From contig CAIYHO010000082.1 in NCBI GenBank assembly GCA_903925955.1, positions 1 through 35,722 of the forward strand: a stretch of 35,722 nt of DNA, read 5' to 3'. Each line of letters opens with the position of its first letter. The stretch's first letter is position 1. Origin of the DNA: an uncultured Chloroflexota bacterium. Lineage in GTDB: Bacteria > Chloroflexota > Limnocylindria > Limnocylindrales > CSP1-4. Below, piece by piece: positions 17,523 to 24,964 of the stretch. The notes under the pieces are model-generated. The model was given only the letters and a program-made list of their open reading frames with translations, did not search any database and was not told where the DNA came from. The position numbers and the translations under genes are program-made.

Positions 17523-18607
17523 TGTTCTCCATCCGCCACCAGACGCTGCGCCTGCCGTTGCGGGACCCGTTCATCATTGCCCGCTCCGCGCCCGGTGAGG
17601 GCCACGTCATCACCACGGTGGTGGTGGAGCTGCGCGATGAGGCCGACGGCGGGGCCGGGCCCGTGGGCCTTGGTGAGGGCTATCCCGACACCTTCTACGG
17701 CGACACAGCGGAGACCATGGCGGCGGTCTTCCCCCTGCTGCTTGAGGCGATTGCGCCCGCCGCCGCCGGCCTCCGGGGCCCGTTGGCCGAGGCACAGGCG
17801 GCGCTGGAGCAGGCCGCAGACCTGATGGCTGGGGCGATTGCCCACCACGGCGGTGCCAAGTGCGCCATCGATGTCGCCCTGCACGACCTTGTCGGCAAGC
17901 GCCTGGGATTGTCGCTCCCCGACGTCCTTGGTCTCCATGGCGAGATCACTCCCACGGACTTCACGCTTGGCATCGACGAGCCGCAGGTTGTGGCAGCCCG
18001 GGCAAAGCGCGCAATCGACTTCCCGGCGCTCAAGATCAAGGTGGGCGGGGCGTCTGACCTGGCCACCCTTGAGGCGGTTCGAAGCGTGTACGCAGGGCCC
18101 ATCCGCGTGGACGCGAACATGGGCTGGACGCCCGCAGGTGCCGTGGCGCTGCTGCCCGAACTGGTCCGCCTTGGCGTGGTCCTGGTGGAGCAGCCGTTCC
18201 CCGCGCACCGGTTGGATTGGCTGCGGGACCTGCAGGCGGTTTCCCCGCTTCCGATTGTCGCCGACGAGAGCGCCGTGACCATCGATGACCTCGACGGCCT
18301 GGTTGGCGTCGTGGACGGCGTCAACGTCAAGCTTGCCAAGGTGGGAGGCGTTGGTCCCGCTCGGCGCATGCTGGAGCGCGCGCGCGCCCTCGGGTTCCGC
18401 ACGTTTCTTGGCTGTATGGAAGAGACATCAATTGTGATTGCCGCGTCGGCGGCCGTGTCGCCGCTTGCCGAGTGGGCCGATCTTGACGGCTGCCTGCTGC
18501 TTGCGGACGATCCCGTCGAGGGCCTGACCATCGGCGCCGACAAGCGCTGGCGGCTGCCCGATGGGCCCGGTCTGGGGCTCCGGCTCAAGGCCGGCGACCT
18601 GCCCTGA
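17519..18607 (+). CDS. dgcA: N-acetyl-D-glutamate racemase / dipeptide epimerase-like enolase-superfamily enzyme (DgcA)
   Basis: The 362-aa protein belongs to the muconate-lactonising/mandelate racemase group of the enolase superfamily. The catalytic KxK is K172-I-K174, the metal ligands are D198 (VDAN), E224 (VEQP) and D249 (ADES), and the second base is K271 (VNVKLAK). This two-lysine arrangement fits racemases and epimerases of amino acid derivatives. Paired with DgcN it should convert N-acetyl-D-glutamate to N-acetyl-L-glutamate, which can enter ordinary glutamate metabolism after deacetylation. The ATG at 17519 overlaps the dgcN stop; a second ATG follows immediately. L-Ala-D/L-Glu epimerase activity is the main alternative, but the dgcN neighbour argues for DgcA. 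Confidence 0.85.
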   Translation: MMFSIRHQTLRLPLRDPFIIARSAPGEGHVITTVVVELRDEADGGAGPVGLGEGYPDTFYGDTAETMAAVFPLLLEAIAPAAAGLRGPLAEAQAALEQAADLMAGAIAHHGGAKCAIDVALHDLVGKRLGLSLPDVLGLHGEITPTDFTLGIDEPQVVAARAKRAIDFPALKIKVGGASDLATLEAVRSVYAGPIRVDANMGWTPAGAVALLPELVRLGVVLVEQPFPAHRLDWLRDLQAVSPLPIVADESAVTIDDLDGLVGVVDGVNVKLAKVGGVGPARRMLERARALGFRTFLGCMEETSIVIAASAAVSPLAEWADLDGCLLLADDPVEGLTIGADKRWRLPDGPGLGLRLKAGDLP

Positions 18608-18625
18608 CACGGTTCCCGTCGGAGC

Positions 18626-18802
18626 GCATCCACAGGTTTGGCCCGTAACGGCGCGGCTGTCCACCATCACTCGGAGGCTGTGGACAACTCGGCTGGGCAC
18701 TTCGTGGAGAAGCCCCTTCCCCTGCCCGTCGCGGATCCGTAGGATGACGCGAGTCGCCGCCTGAGGGGGACTGGGGAGGTTCCAGGCACACGACAATCCA
18801 CA
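18626..18802. promoter_or_regulatory. DnaA-box-like sites in intergenic region
   Basis: The 277-base gap between dgcA and the 115-aa gene (18608-18884) contains no convincing ORF. It does hold gcatccaca (18626-18634), tgtggacaa (18679-18687, reverse complement ttgtccaca, the form used in high-GC genomes) and caatccaca (18794-18802). These match the DnaA box ttatccaca at 7, 8 and 7 of 9 positions. They could be regulatory DnaA sites or chance. Confidence 0.3.
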
Positions 18803-18884
18803 GGACTGACGACGGTGTTCGCTGCAGGACGCGCCGCGCCACCGCAAGCCGCCGCATGCCCAGAGGGAGAGGAGACCCGCATCG

Positions 18885-19232
18885 ATGCTGCCCGTCAGCC
18901 CCGTCGTACCCGCCATCTCGGTGGCAGCCTTGGCCGCGTCACCGGTCGCCGAGGCGTTTGTCCGCTTCTGCTACCAGCGCCGACGCGTTGGGTGGCCGGA
19001 GCTCTATGACGAGATGTGCCTCGTGGCCACGCGCGGTCTGTTCCGCGGCATGGGCCACGACGCCCTGTCGGATGTCGGCGTTGGGTTCAGCCTCTTTGAG
19101 ACCCCGCGTCTGGCGCAGCTGGTGGCACGGATCATTGGCGAAGAGCAGGCGGCTCGCCGGGCGGCCAGGGCAGCCGCGGTAGACGGGATGCGGGGCGAAG
19201 GCGAAGCGGGCGGCGCAACGGCAGCGGCCTAG
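18885..19232 (+). CDS. Small hypothetical protein (115 aa)
   Basis: I recognise no family. The ATG at 18885 is preceded by a strong purine-rich site (gagggagaggaga) at good distance, which supports a real gene. The N-terminus is mildly hydrophobic (VVPAISVAALAAS) but has no clear membrane helix. The middle has a folded-looking segment with aromatic and charged residues, FVRFCYQRRRVGWPELYDEM followed by LFRGMGHDALSDVGVGFSLF. The C-terminus is an Ala/Gly/Glu-rich tail. A hairpin follows 10 bases after the stop, so it is probably monocistronic. Overlapping ORFs on the other strand lack a protein-like composition. Confidence 0.7.
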   Translation: MLPVSPVVPAISVAALAASPVAEAFVRFCYQRRRVGWPELYDEMCLVATRGLFRGMGHDALSDVGVGFSLFETPRLAQLVARIIGEEQAARRAARAAAVDGMRGEGEAGGATAAA

Positions 19233-19241
19233 GTCCATGCC

Positions 19242-19259
19242 CACCCTCTTTAGGGGGTG
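19242..19259 (+). terminator. Short hairpin after 115-aa gene
   Basis: CACCCTC (19242-19248) pairs with GGGGGTG (19253-19259), including one G-U, around the tetraloop TTTA. It lies 10 bases after the stop. No T run follows. Confidence 0.45.
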
Positions 19260-19360
19260 TGCGGGTCTTGCGCTAGGGGCGTAGCATCCGGGGGCGGCCG
19301 TGGCAGGTGATCCGTTGATGCCTGCGTGGCCCGCGCGTGGTCGGGGGTCTGAGTCTACTG

Positions 19361-22345
19361 ATGGGCGGCGTGACGCCACATCGACGGCTGCTGGGCGGTT
19401 GGCCCGCGGCCTGGTTTGTCGTTCTGCTGATAGGGATCGCTGCGGCGTTCCTGCGCCAGTTGACAACGGCTGCAGGGACCGGCCTCCTCGCCACGGCGTG
19501 CGGGGTCACGGCCACCCTGCTGTTGCTTCGCGCGGGGCTTACGCGTCACCGCGCTCAAGCACCGGCATTTGCGGCCGTCGCGGTGTCGATCCTTCTGGGG
19601 ACGGCGGGGATGACGCTGCGAGCAGGCGCTGGCGGTCCAGTCGCTGACGTTGCCCTGCTGACGGCCGACATCGGCACAAACCTTGCCGGCGCCATAGGCC
19701 TGCTGCTGTTCGCACGGGGATTTGGGCGCGCCGATGCCGACGCCTGGCTTGACGCCGGGTCCATCGGTCTGCTCCTCAGCCTGCTGATCTACGACGCCTT
19801 CACGCGCACGGCTGACATCCCGGGCATTCAGGGCTTCGCTGACTTTGGTGTCGCCACGCTGGACGCCATCCTGTTTGCCATCCTGCTGCGCTTTGTCATC
19901 CGGTTCTTGCGGAACCCCGGGCTGCTGCTGCTGGCCTTCGTGCTTGGCGCGGCAATTGTGATTGACGCGGCCTACTCCGCGCATGGAGGACAGGCGTCCG
20001 CGCTGCCCGCAGCCGCGTACGAGGGGATGTGGCTGCTCGCCTACACCGTGATTGGCGCTGCCACGCTTCACCCCGCGCTGCGCTCGCGCCCGCCGGCGCC
20101 GGTGCCGGTGCCGGAGGCGGACGCGCTGACGCACATCGTGCGCCGGGTGCTGGTGGCCGTGGCCATCCACACGGGCAACGGGCTCATCGTGCTCGCCGTG
20201 ATCGGGGTCCATATCGCGGCAGGGATTGCAGAGCCGCTGCCGGTCATGCTCCTGGGTCTCGCGGGTCTGCTGACTCTTGGCACGGCGCGGTCGGTTCGAG
20301 TGGTACGCCGTCTGGAGTCCGACATCGCGGCGCGGCTTGCGGTGGAGGCGCAGTTGCGTGTCAGCGAGCAGCGCTACCACCGGCTCGCCGAGATGGTCCC
20401 CGTGGGGATCCAGGAGATCGATGCGGCGGGCAACCTGGTTGCCTCAAACCCTGCCTGGTCGACACTCATCGGCACGCCAGACACCGACGCCCCCAAAGCA
20501 AGCCTCATGCGGACCATCCATCCTGATGACGCGCAGCGCGTGCTTGCGACCTGGGATGCGGCCATGCGAGATTTGACGCCGATTGACGAGGAGCACCGGA
20601 TCCTGCGTGATGACGGGACCACCCGCTGGGTGCGGACGGAGGCGGTTCCGCTGCGTGACGCTGGCGGGCAGGGAACTGGCTGGGTCGCGGCGATCAGCGA
20701 TGTCACGGACCTCGTCGACGCCCGCACGATTGCGCTTGAACACGAGGCGATTGCAAACGGCATGCAGGACCAGTCGCCGGTGGGTATCGAGGTCTACGAC
20801 GTGGAGGGGCGGACGCTGCGCCGCAACGACGCCCAGCGGCGTATCCGGGAGCTTGCGAGTCTGCCAGATGCGCCGATCGCCGACGTTCGGGCGGATCCCC
20901 TGACCGCGGCCCTCGCGCAGGGCGCCGCCATCTCGCGCGCACTCGCGGGCGTGGCCGATCCCGCTGAGCCAGAGTCCGTCCGCCTGATGCTCCACGGCCA
21001 TGGCGGGACCGCAGGCGAGGTCTGGCTTCGCATCCGCTGGTTCCCGCTCAAGGGCGACGACGGGCGCGTGGCCGCGCTCATCTCGTTCACCGAGGACGTC
21101 ACGGCGAAAGTCCAGGCCGCCGCAGACCGTCAGGCAGCCGATGCCGCCGTGCGGGAGGCGGCGAAGCTCGAGGCGCTGGGCGTCCTTGCCGGCGGCATCG
21201 CACACGACTTCAACAACATCCTCGTGGCGATCCTGGGCCACATCGGCTTCGCCCGCGAGGGGATTGCCGAGGAGTCCGCCCCGGCCACGGACCTTGCTGC
21301 CGCGGAGCAGGCCGCGCATCGGGCTGCCGATCTCGCCCGCCAGATGCTGGCCTACAGCGGCCACGGGACCATCCAGGTGGGCCCCATGTCGCTCAACGCC
21401 GCGGCCCGTGACATGGGAGACATGGTCATCAGCAGCCTTGCACCCGGCGCCCGCGTGGTGTTTGACCTTGATGAGGCCCTTCCGGCGGTGATCGCGGACG
21501 CCACGCAGGTGCGCCAGATCGTGCTGAACCTGGTCGTGAACGCGTCCGAGGCGCTGGGAGGGCAAGCAGGGACCGTCACAGTCCGCACAGGGCTTGCCGT
21601 TGTTGGCCCGGATGACCCCGACCTCATCCCCGGTACCACCGCGGAGCCGGGAACCTACGCGATGCTGCAGGTTTCCGACACCGGTATGGGGATGGACGCC
21701 GCCACCATGCATCGGGTCTTCGAGCCGTTCTTCTCCACCAAGAAGGCTGGCCGGGGTCTTGGTCTGGCTGCCACGCTGGGCATTGTGAAGGGCCATGACG
21801 GGGCAATCCGGGTTCGATCGCGGCTGGGCCTTGGGACCTGTTTTGAAATCCTGCTTCGCCCAGATGGCGGGGTGGTGCCGGCTGCCGCGCCGTCGCCGTT
21901 GGCGCCGCCGGATCGCCTGACGGTGGCGTCAGTCCTGCTTGTGGACGATGAGGATGGCGTGCGACGTGTGGCGCGCAGGGTTCTGGAGCGGTCTGCGTAC
22001 CGGGTGGTGGAGGCGTCAGATGGGCCGGACGCAATTGCCCTGTTTGAGGGAGCGCCCGATCTCTACGAGGCCGTTGTGCTTGACCTCGCCCTGCCAACGA
22101 TGGGCGGTCGGGCCGTGCTTGCGGAGTTGCGTGCCCGTCGCGCAGAGATCCCGGTGGTGATCTGCTCTGGCTGGGCAGCCGACGACGTTGGCGACACCCT
22201 GCGCGCGTCGCCGCACACCGTGTTTCTGCAGAAGCCGTTTACGCCACCGGAGCTCACGGGTGCGCTGGAGCAGGCAATCCGGGCAGCGGCAACACGCAAC
22301 GTGTTGGGCGAGTTCGCGGGCGCGCCCGCGACAACCGACAGGTAG
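19361..22345 (+). CDS. Membrane-bound PAS hybrid histidine kinase with receiver domain
   Basis: The ORF runs from 19337 (GTG, 1002 aa). I prefer the ATG eight codons later (MGGVTPHRR), although neither has a strong ribosome site. Numbering here uses the long form. Residues 1-340 hold about eight membrane helices. Two PAS modules follow, near 350-460 (YHRLAEMVPVGIQEIDAAG, IHPDDAQRVL) and 475-600. HisKA has the phospho-acceptor H623 in GGIAHDFNNIL. The ATPase has NLVVNASEAL, DTGMGMD and GRGLGLA. A receiver near 865-985 has an acidic DDED, phospho-acceptor D916 (VVLDLALP), SGW and QKPF. All key residues are intact. No cognate response regulator gene is adjacent. The integral membrane sensor suggests a ligand or membrane signal that cannot be named. 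A convergent small gene ends 10 bases away. Confidence 0.93.
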   Translation: MGGVTPHRRLLGGWPAAWFVVLLIGIAAAFLRQLTTAAGTGLLATACGVTATLLLLRAGLTRHRAQAPAFAAVAVSILLGTAGMTLRAGAGGPVADVALLTADIGTNLAGAIGLLLFARGFGRADADAWLDAGSIGLLLSLLIYDAFTRTADIPGIQGFADFGVATLDAILFAILLRFVIRFLRNPGLLLLAFVLGAAIVIDAAYSAHGGQASALPAAAYEGMWLLAYTVIGAATLHPALRSRPPAPVPVPEADALTHIVRRVLVAVAIHTGNGLIVLAVIGVHIAAGIAEPLPVMLLGLAGLLTLGTARSVRVVRRLESDIAARLAVEAQLRVSEQRYHRLAEMVPVGIQEIDAAGNLVASNPAWSTLIGTPDTDAPKASLMRTIHPDDAQRVLATWDAAMRDLTPIDEEHRILRDDGTTRWVRTEAVPLRDAGGQGTGWVAAISDVTDLVDARTIALEHEAIANGMQDQSPVGIEVYDVEGRTLRRNDAQRRIRELASLPDAPIADVRADPLTAALAQGAAISRALAGVADPAEPESVRLMLHGHGGTAGEVWLRIRWFPLKGDDGRVAALISFTEDVTAKVQAAADRQAADAAVREAAKLEALGVLAGGIAHDFNNILVAILGHIGFAREGIAEESAPATDLAAAEQAAHRAADLARQMLAYSGHGTIQVGPMSLNAAARDMGDMVISSLAPGARVVFDLDEALPAVIADATQVRQIVLNLVVNASEALGGQAGTVTVRTGLAVVGPDDPDLIPGTTAEPGTYAMLQVSDTGMGMDAATMHRVFEPFFSTKKAGRGLGLAATLGIVKGHDGAIRVRSRLGLGTCFEILLRPDGGVVPAAAPSPLAPPDRLTVASVLLVDDEDGVRRVARRVLERSAYRVVEASDGPDAIALFEGAPDLYEAVVLDLALPTMGGRAVLAELRARRAEIPVVICSGWAADDVGDTLRASPHTVFLQKPFTPPELTGALEQAIRAAATRNVLGEFAGAPATTDR

Positions 22346-22354
22346 GCCAGGGCC

Positions 22355-22582
22355 TCAGGCGCGGATGCGCCGCCGGGACATCTCGCCCTCGATCTGCCGC
22401 TCAGCTTCCACATAGCGGTCGATCTGGTCCCGCAGCTGGTTTGCCTCAGGCGTATAGAGGTGAACCTGCTGCTGGAGGATGTAGGAAAGCCGCCTGCTGG
22501 TCATCCGGACGTGGTCCAGGTTCTTCATCAGCACAAGCGGATCCATCGACGCGAGGTCAGACGCGGGGTACATCTCGTTCAT
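22355..22582 (-). CDS. Small helical hypothetical protein (75 aa)
   Basis: The ORF track starts at a TTG (22591), but the ATG at 22582 (MNEMYPASDL) is more likely. On the minus strand TAGCAT lies eight bases before this ATG with no Shine-Dalgarno sequence, so the message may be leaderless. The protein is almost all helix, with heptad-like spacing (MDPLVLMKNLDHVRMTSRRL, then QQQVHLYTPEANQLRDQI), and ends Arg-rich. It looks like a small soluble coiled-coil or dimerising protein. I recognise no family. It is convergent with the histidine kinase, with a 9-base gap. Composition and codon pattern look coding, unlike the ORFs on the opposite strand. Confidence 0.7.
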   Translation of the reverse strand: MNEMYPASDLASMDPLVLMKNLDHVRMTSRRLSYILQQQVHLYTPEANQLRDQIDRYVEAERQIEGEMSRRRIRA

Positions 22583-22641
22583 CGCCAGCAATGCTAGCCC
22601 AAGCGGGGCGGCCCTTGCGGGGCGTTTGGCGCGAAGGGCTG

Positions 22642-22668
22642 TTGCGGAGCCGCTGCCGCGGGTAACCT
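22642..22668 (+). promoter_or_regulatory. Putative promoter of lipoprotein gene
   Basis: TTGCGG (22642-22647) and TAACCT (22663-22668) are separated by 15 bases, about 20 bases before the AGGAGG-type ribosome site of the lipoprotein gene. The spacing is short, so this is tentative. Confidence 0.3.
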
Positions 22669-22701
22669 GCCTGCTCTCGGAGTTTGGCAGGAGGGTGGTT
22701 G

Positions 22702-23433
22702 ATGCGGACGATCGCAGGCGCGCTGCTGGTGTTCATCGTGGCCGGGTGCGCCGGGGGCGGCTCGCCAACCGCCGTCTCGTCAGCTGCGCCGTCGGTTGCG
22801 CCCGCCACCACGGCTGTGCCGACGCCCGCCGCGACGGCCACCCCAACCGCCCCGCCAGCGCCAACGTTGCCGCCGGCCCCCACGCCAACACCCCGCGGCT
22901 GCCTGCCAGACCCCATTTCGCTTGTGGATCTCATCGGCATCGACAAGCCGCAGGGGCCGCTGTCCGCCAAGTACCCGCAGATTGCCGGACCGTACGGCGA
23001 GCACGCGTTGGCCTGCCTCGGTGGCGCCTCAATCACGTTCAAGGGCTTTGTTGCCGTGCCAGAGGGACTCGGCGGCGTGACGGCCTTCAGTTACGAGCCC
23101 ACGTGGTTCTTCACGGGCTACTGGGTGCAGCCAACGGCGGCGGTGATGGACCCTGCGTTCCCGGAGTTTGGCGCCGGGCCGTGGCTGGCAATGGCGATCC
23201 CCAAGGAGGTGGGCAACTGCTGGGGCGCGGACGGGATAGCGGACCCAACGTGCCCATTTCAGCCGTACGCGGGCAAGTGGGTGATGGTGACCGGGCACTA
23301 CGACGATCCCGCGGCGAAGGACTGCCGCGTGGTGAGCAAGAGCCCGGAGGTTGGACCCGCGCCCAACGCCAAGCAGATGGTCCAGATCTGCCGCAGCACG
23401 TTTGTGCTGGACAAGGTTGCCCCGGCGAGTTGA
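22702..23433 (+). CDS. Predicted lipoprotein with Pro/Thr/Ala linker
   Basis: The ATG at 22702 is preceded by GGCAGGAGGG at good spacing, so the six extra codons in the ORF track are not needed. The 243-aa protein begins MRTIAGALLVFIVAGCAGGG. This is a lipoprotein signal with a lipobox (VAGC) that would anchor the mature Cys to the outer face of the cytoplasmic membrane. A linker of about 45 residues rich in Pro, Thr and Ala follows. A globular domain then holds five Cys (for example GCLPDP, LACLGG, NCWGAD, PTCPFQ, KDCRVV, ICRST across the domain), suggesting disulfides. The pattern KWVMVTGHYDDPAAKDCR resembles extracellular binding domains, but I cannot assign a family. It has its own promoter candidate. 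Confidence 0.88.
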   Translation: MRTIAGALLVFIVAGCAGGGSPTAVSSAAPSVAPATTAVPTPAATATPTAPPAPTLPPAPTPTPRGCLPDPISLVDLIGIDKPQGPLSAKYPQIAGPYGEHALACLGGASITFKGFVAVPEGLGGVTAFSYEPTWFFTGYWVQPTAAVMDPAFPEFGAGPWLAMAIPKEVGNCWGADGIADPTCPFQPYAGKWVMVTGHYDDPAAKDCRVVSKSPEVGPAPNAKQMVQICRSTFVLDKVAPAS

Positions 23434-23441
23434 CCGGCGGC

Positions 23442-23489
23442 GGCACGCGCTAGGGGGCGCGGACTAAGGGGCACGCGCTAGAGGGCGCG
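23442..23489. repeat. Tandem 20-bp repeat between convergent genes
   Basis: GGCACGCGCTAG(g/a)GGGCGCG occurs at 23442-23461 and 23470-23489, a 28-base period with one mismatch. Each copy is itself quasi-palindromic (CGCGC....GGGCGCG) and can fold. The second copy supplies the stop codon and last residues of the methyltransferase gene. It could act as a bidirectional terminator. Confidence 0.8.
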
Positions 23490-24881
23490 CAGCCTCGTGG
23501 GCGGCCACGTCCAGTTGACCGGCACGTCGGCGGCCGCAAGTGCCCGGCGTCGGCCGGCCTCTGTGGCGCCCAGCACCAAGATCACGTCCGTCTTGGTTGC
23601 CTGGCCTGCTTCAGCGCCCCACAGCCGCGTCATCTTGCGATTGGCGGCCACTTCGTCACGGACGAGGCCCGCAAGGCGGAACCCGGCGGGGTGGGCCGCT
23701 TCCTCCCAGACCCGCTCGGCCAGGCCAAGACCCGCTGCCGACGGCTTGCCGCGGTCTGTCTCCACGTCGCCGATCACCAGCACGGCGATCCCGTCGTCGG
23801 TGAGCGCCGGCCGCAGGTCCGCAAGCACGTCGCGCATGAACTCGATGTACGCCTCGGGCTGGTGTGCCGTGTCCAGCGTGGCGTCGATGGCGGCGGCGTC
23901 AAAGCCCAACAGCCAGGTGCGCAGCCAGTTGTAGTAGCCGTACTTGAGCACGCGCAGATACGGCGGCGACGTCACCACGAGCCGGACCCGATCGCCCATG
24001 CCGCGCTCCCGCAGCGCAACGCGGGCCCGGCGACCGGCCGTCCGCGCATCCCCAAGCAGCGCGATGCCGGTGGTGGGGGGCAGTGGCTGGCGGTAGAGGC
24101 GGTCGAGCTTTGCCGCAAGCGCCCCAAAGGCATCGCGCTCGGGCGGCTGGTACCCGGTCCGCTCCACAAACGCCTGCACGTAGCGCGGCGCCATGCTGAA
24201 CGTGTTGGGCATGACCGTGGAGAGGTAGGCCGGCGTCTTGCCGTGCAGGATCCCGGCCAGGGACGCCGCAAGGAAGCGGTCCACGTGGTTGTCCAGCTGC
24301 AGGCGGGACCGCAGGTGCGCCACCTGCCCCAGCGTCTGGGGGTGGAAGGCCACGGCCACCGCAGCAGGCAGGGCCTCGTCACGGGCCTCAGGACCGCCGC
24401 CGCTGCCCGCTCGCGGGATAAACGCTGAGGGATGGCCAGGCCTGATGCCCGCCTGGCGCCCGATGGATGTCCATGCCTCAGCATCCGCGAGCCAGCCGAG
24501 GCGCAGGGCAAGCAGCCGCGTCCGCGCCTCCACGGCTGTGGCGGGTTCAATCTTGGCGGCGGTGAGGACGTGGGCAAGCGGGTTGAGGTCGTTGCCAACG
24601 CCAATCCGTCCCTCCGCGGCCGCCTGCACGGGTGCCGTGCCGCGACCGGAGAACGGGTCAAGCACCACGTCGCCGGGGCGGCTGTAGCGGGCGATGAAGG
24701 CGTGGGCGAGGGCAGCCGGGAAGCTCGCGAGATACGAGCACATCGGGTGCAGGCTGTGGCCCCACAGGCGCGGCTGGTCCTTCCAGTCTGCCTCAAGTGC
24801 AAGCGTCGGCAGGGCGCTCGGCAGCTCCAGCGCAAGCTGGCCAGCCGTGGACGCGTGTAGGTGCCGTGTTGTGTCGGGCAT
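23478..24881 (-). CDS. Orphan DNA methyltransferase (N6-adenine/N4-cytosine type)
   Basis: The ORF runs to 24941, but the ATG at 24881 (MPDTTRHLHAS), with GAGG upstream, is the likely start, giving 467 aa. The SAM-binding motif I is DPFSGRGT at 75-82, followed by GNDLNPLAH. The catalytic motif is TSPPY near 306-310, flanked by LRVLKYGYYNWLRTWLLGFD. The order, with SAM motif before catalytic motif, and an approximately 200-residue helical insert between them differ from the commonest beta-class layout. A late block (LVIGDVETDRGKP) is typical of DNA methylases. No restriction endonuclease gene is visible nearby, so this may be a solitary modification enzyme. Its target cannot be read, and an RNA target is not excluded. 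Confidence 0.85.
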   Translation of the reverse strand: MPDTTRHLHASTAGQLALELPSALPTLALEADWKDQPRLWGHSLHPMCSYLASFPAALAHAFIARYSRPGDVVLDPFSGRGTAPVQAAAEGRIGVGNDLNPLAHVLTAAKIEPATAVEARTRLLALRLGWLADAEAWTSIGRQAGIRPGHPSAFIPRAGSGGGPEARDEALPAAVAVAFHPQTLGQVAHLRSRLQLDNHVDRFLAASLAGILHGKTPAYLSTVMPNTFSMAPRYVQAFVERTGYQPPERDAFGALAAKLDRLYRQPLPPTTGIALLGDARTAGRRARVALRERGMGDRVRLVVTSPPYLRVLKYGYYNWLRTWLLGFDAAAIDATLDTAHQPEAYIEFMRDVLADLRPALTDDGIAVLVIGDVETDRGKPSAAGLGLAERVWEEAAHPAGFRLAGLVRDEVAANRKMTRLWGAEAGQATKTDVILVLGATEAGRRRALAAADVPVNWTWPPTRLRAL

Positions 24882-24931
24882 TCCCGGGCCTCGACGGTCC
24901 GCGCGGCGAGGACGCCGCGTGCGGGTGGCGG

Positions 24932-24937
24932 AGCATA
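24932..24937 (-). promoter_or_regulatory. Putative -10 element of methyltransferase gene
   Basis: On the minus strand TATGCT lies about 50 bases before the methyltransferase ATG, in the 83-base gap after the acetyltransferase stop. No good -35 is visible. Confidence 0.25.
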
Positions 24938-24964
24938 CCACCGCGGATTCGAGCCGGGGCGACC

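Noticed and set aside
20444-21796. 450-aa minus-strand ORF opposite the histidine kinase
   Set aside because: The kinase strand has clear domains and catalytic motifs; the antisense ORF has none and reflects high GC.
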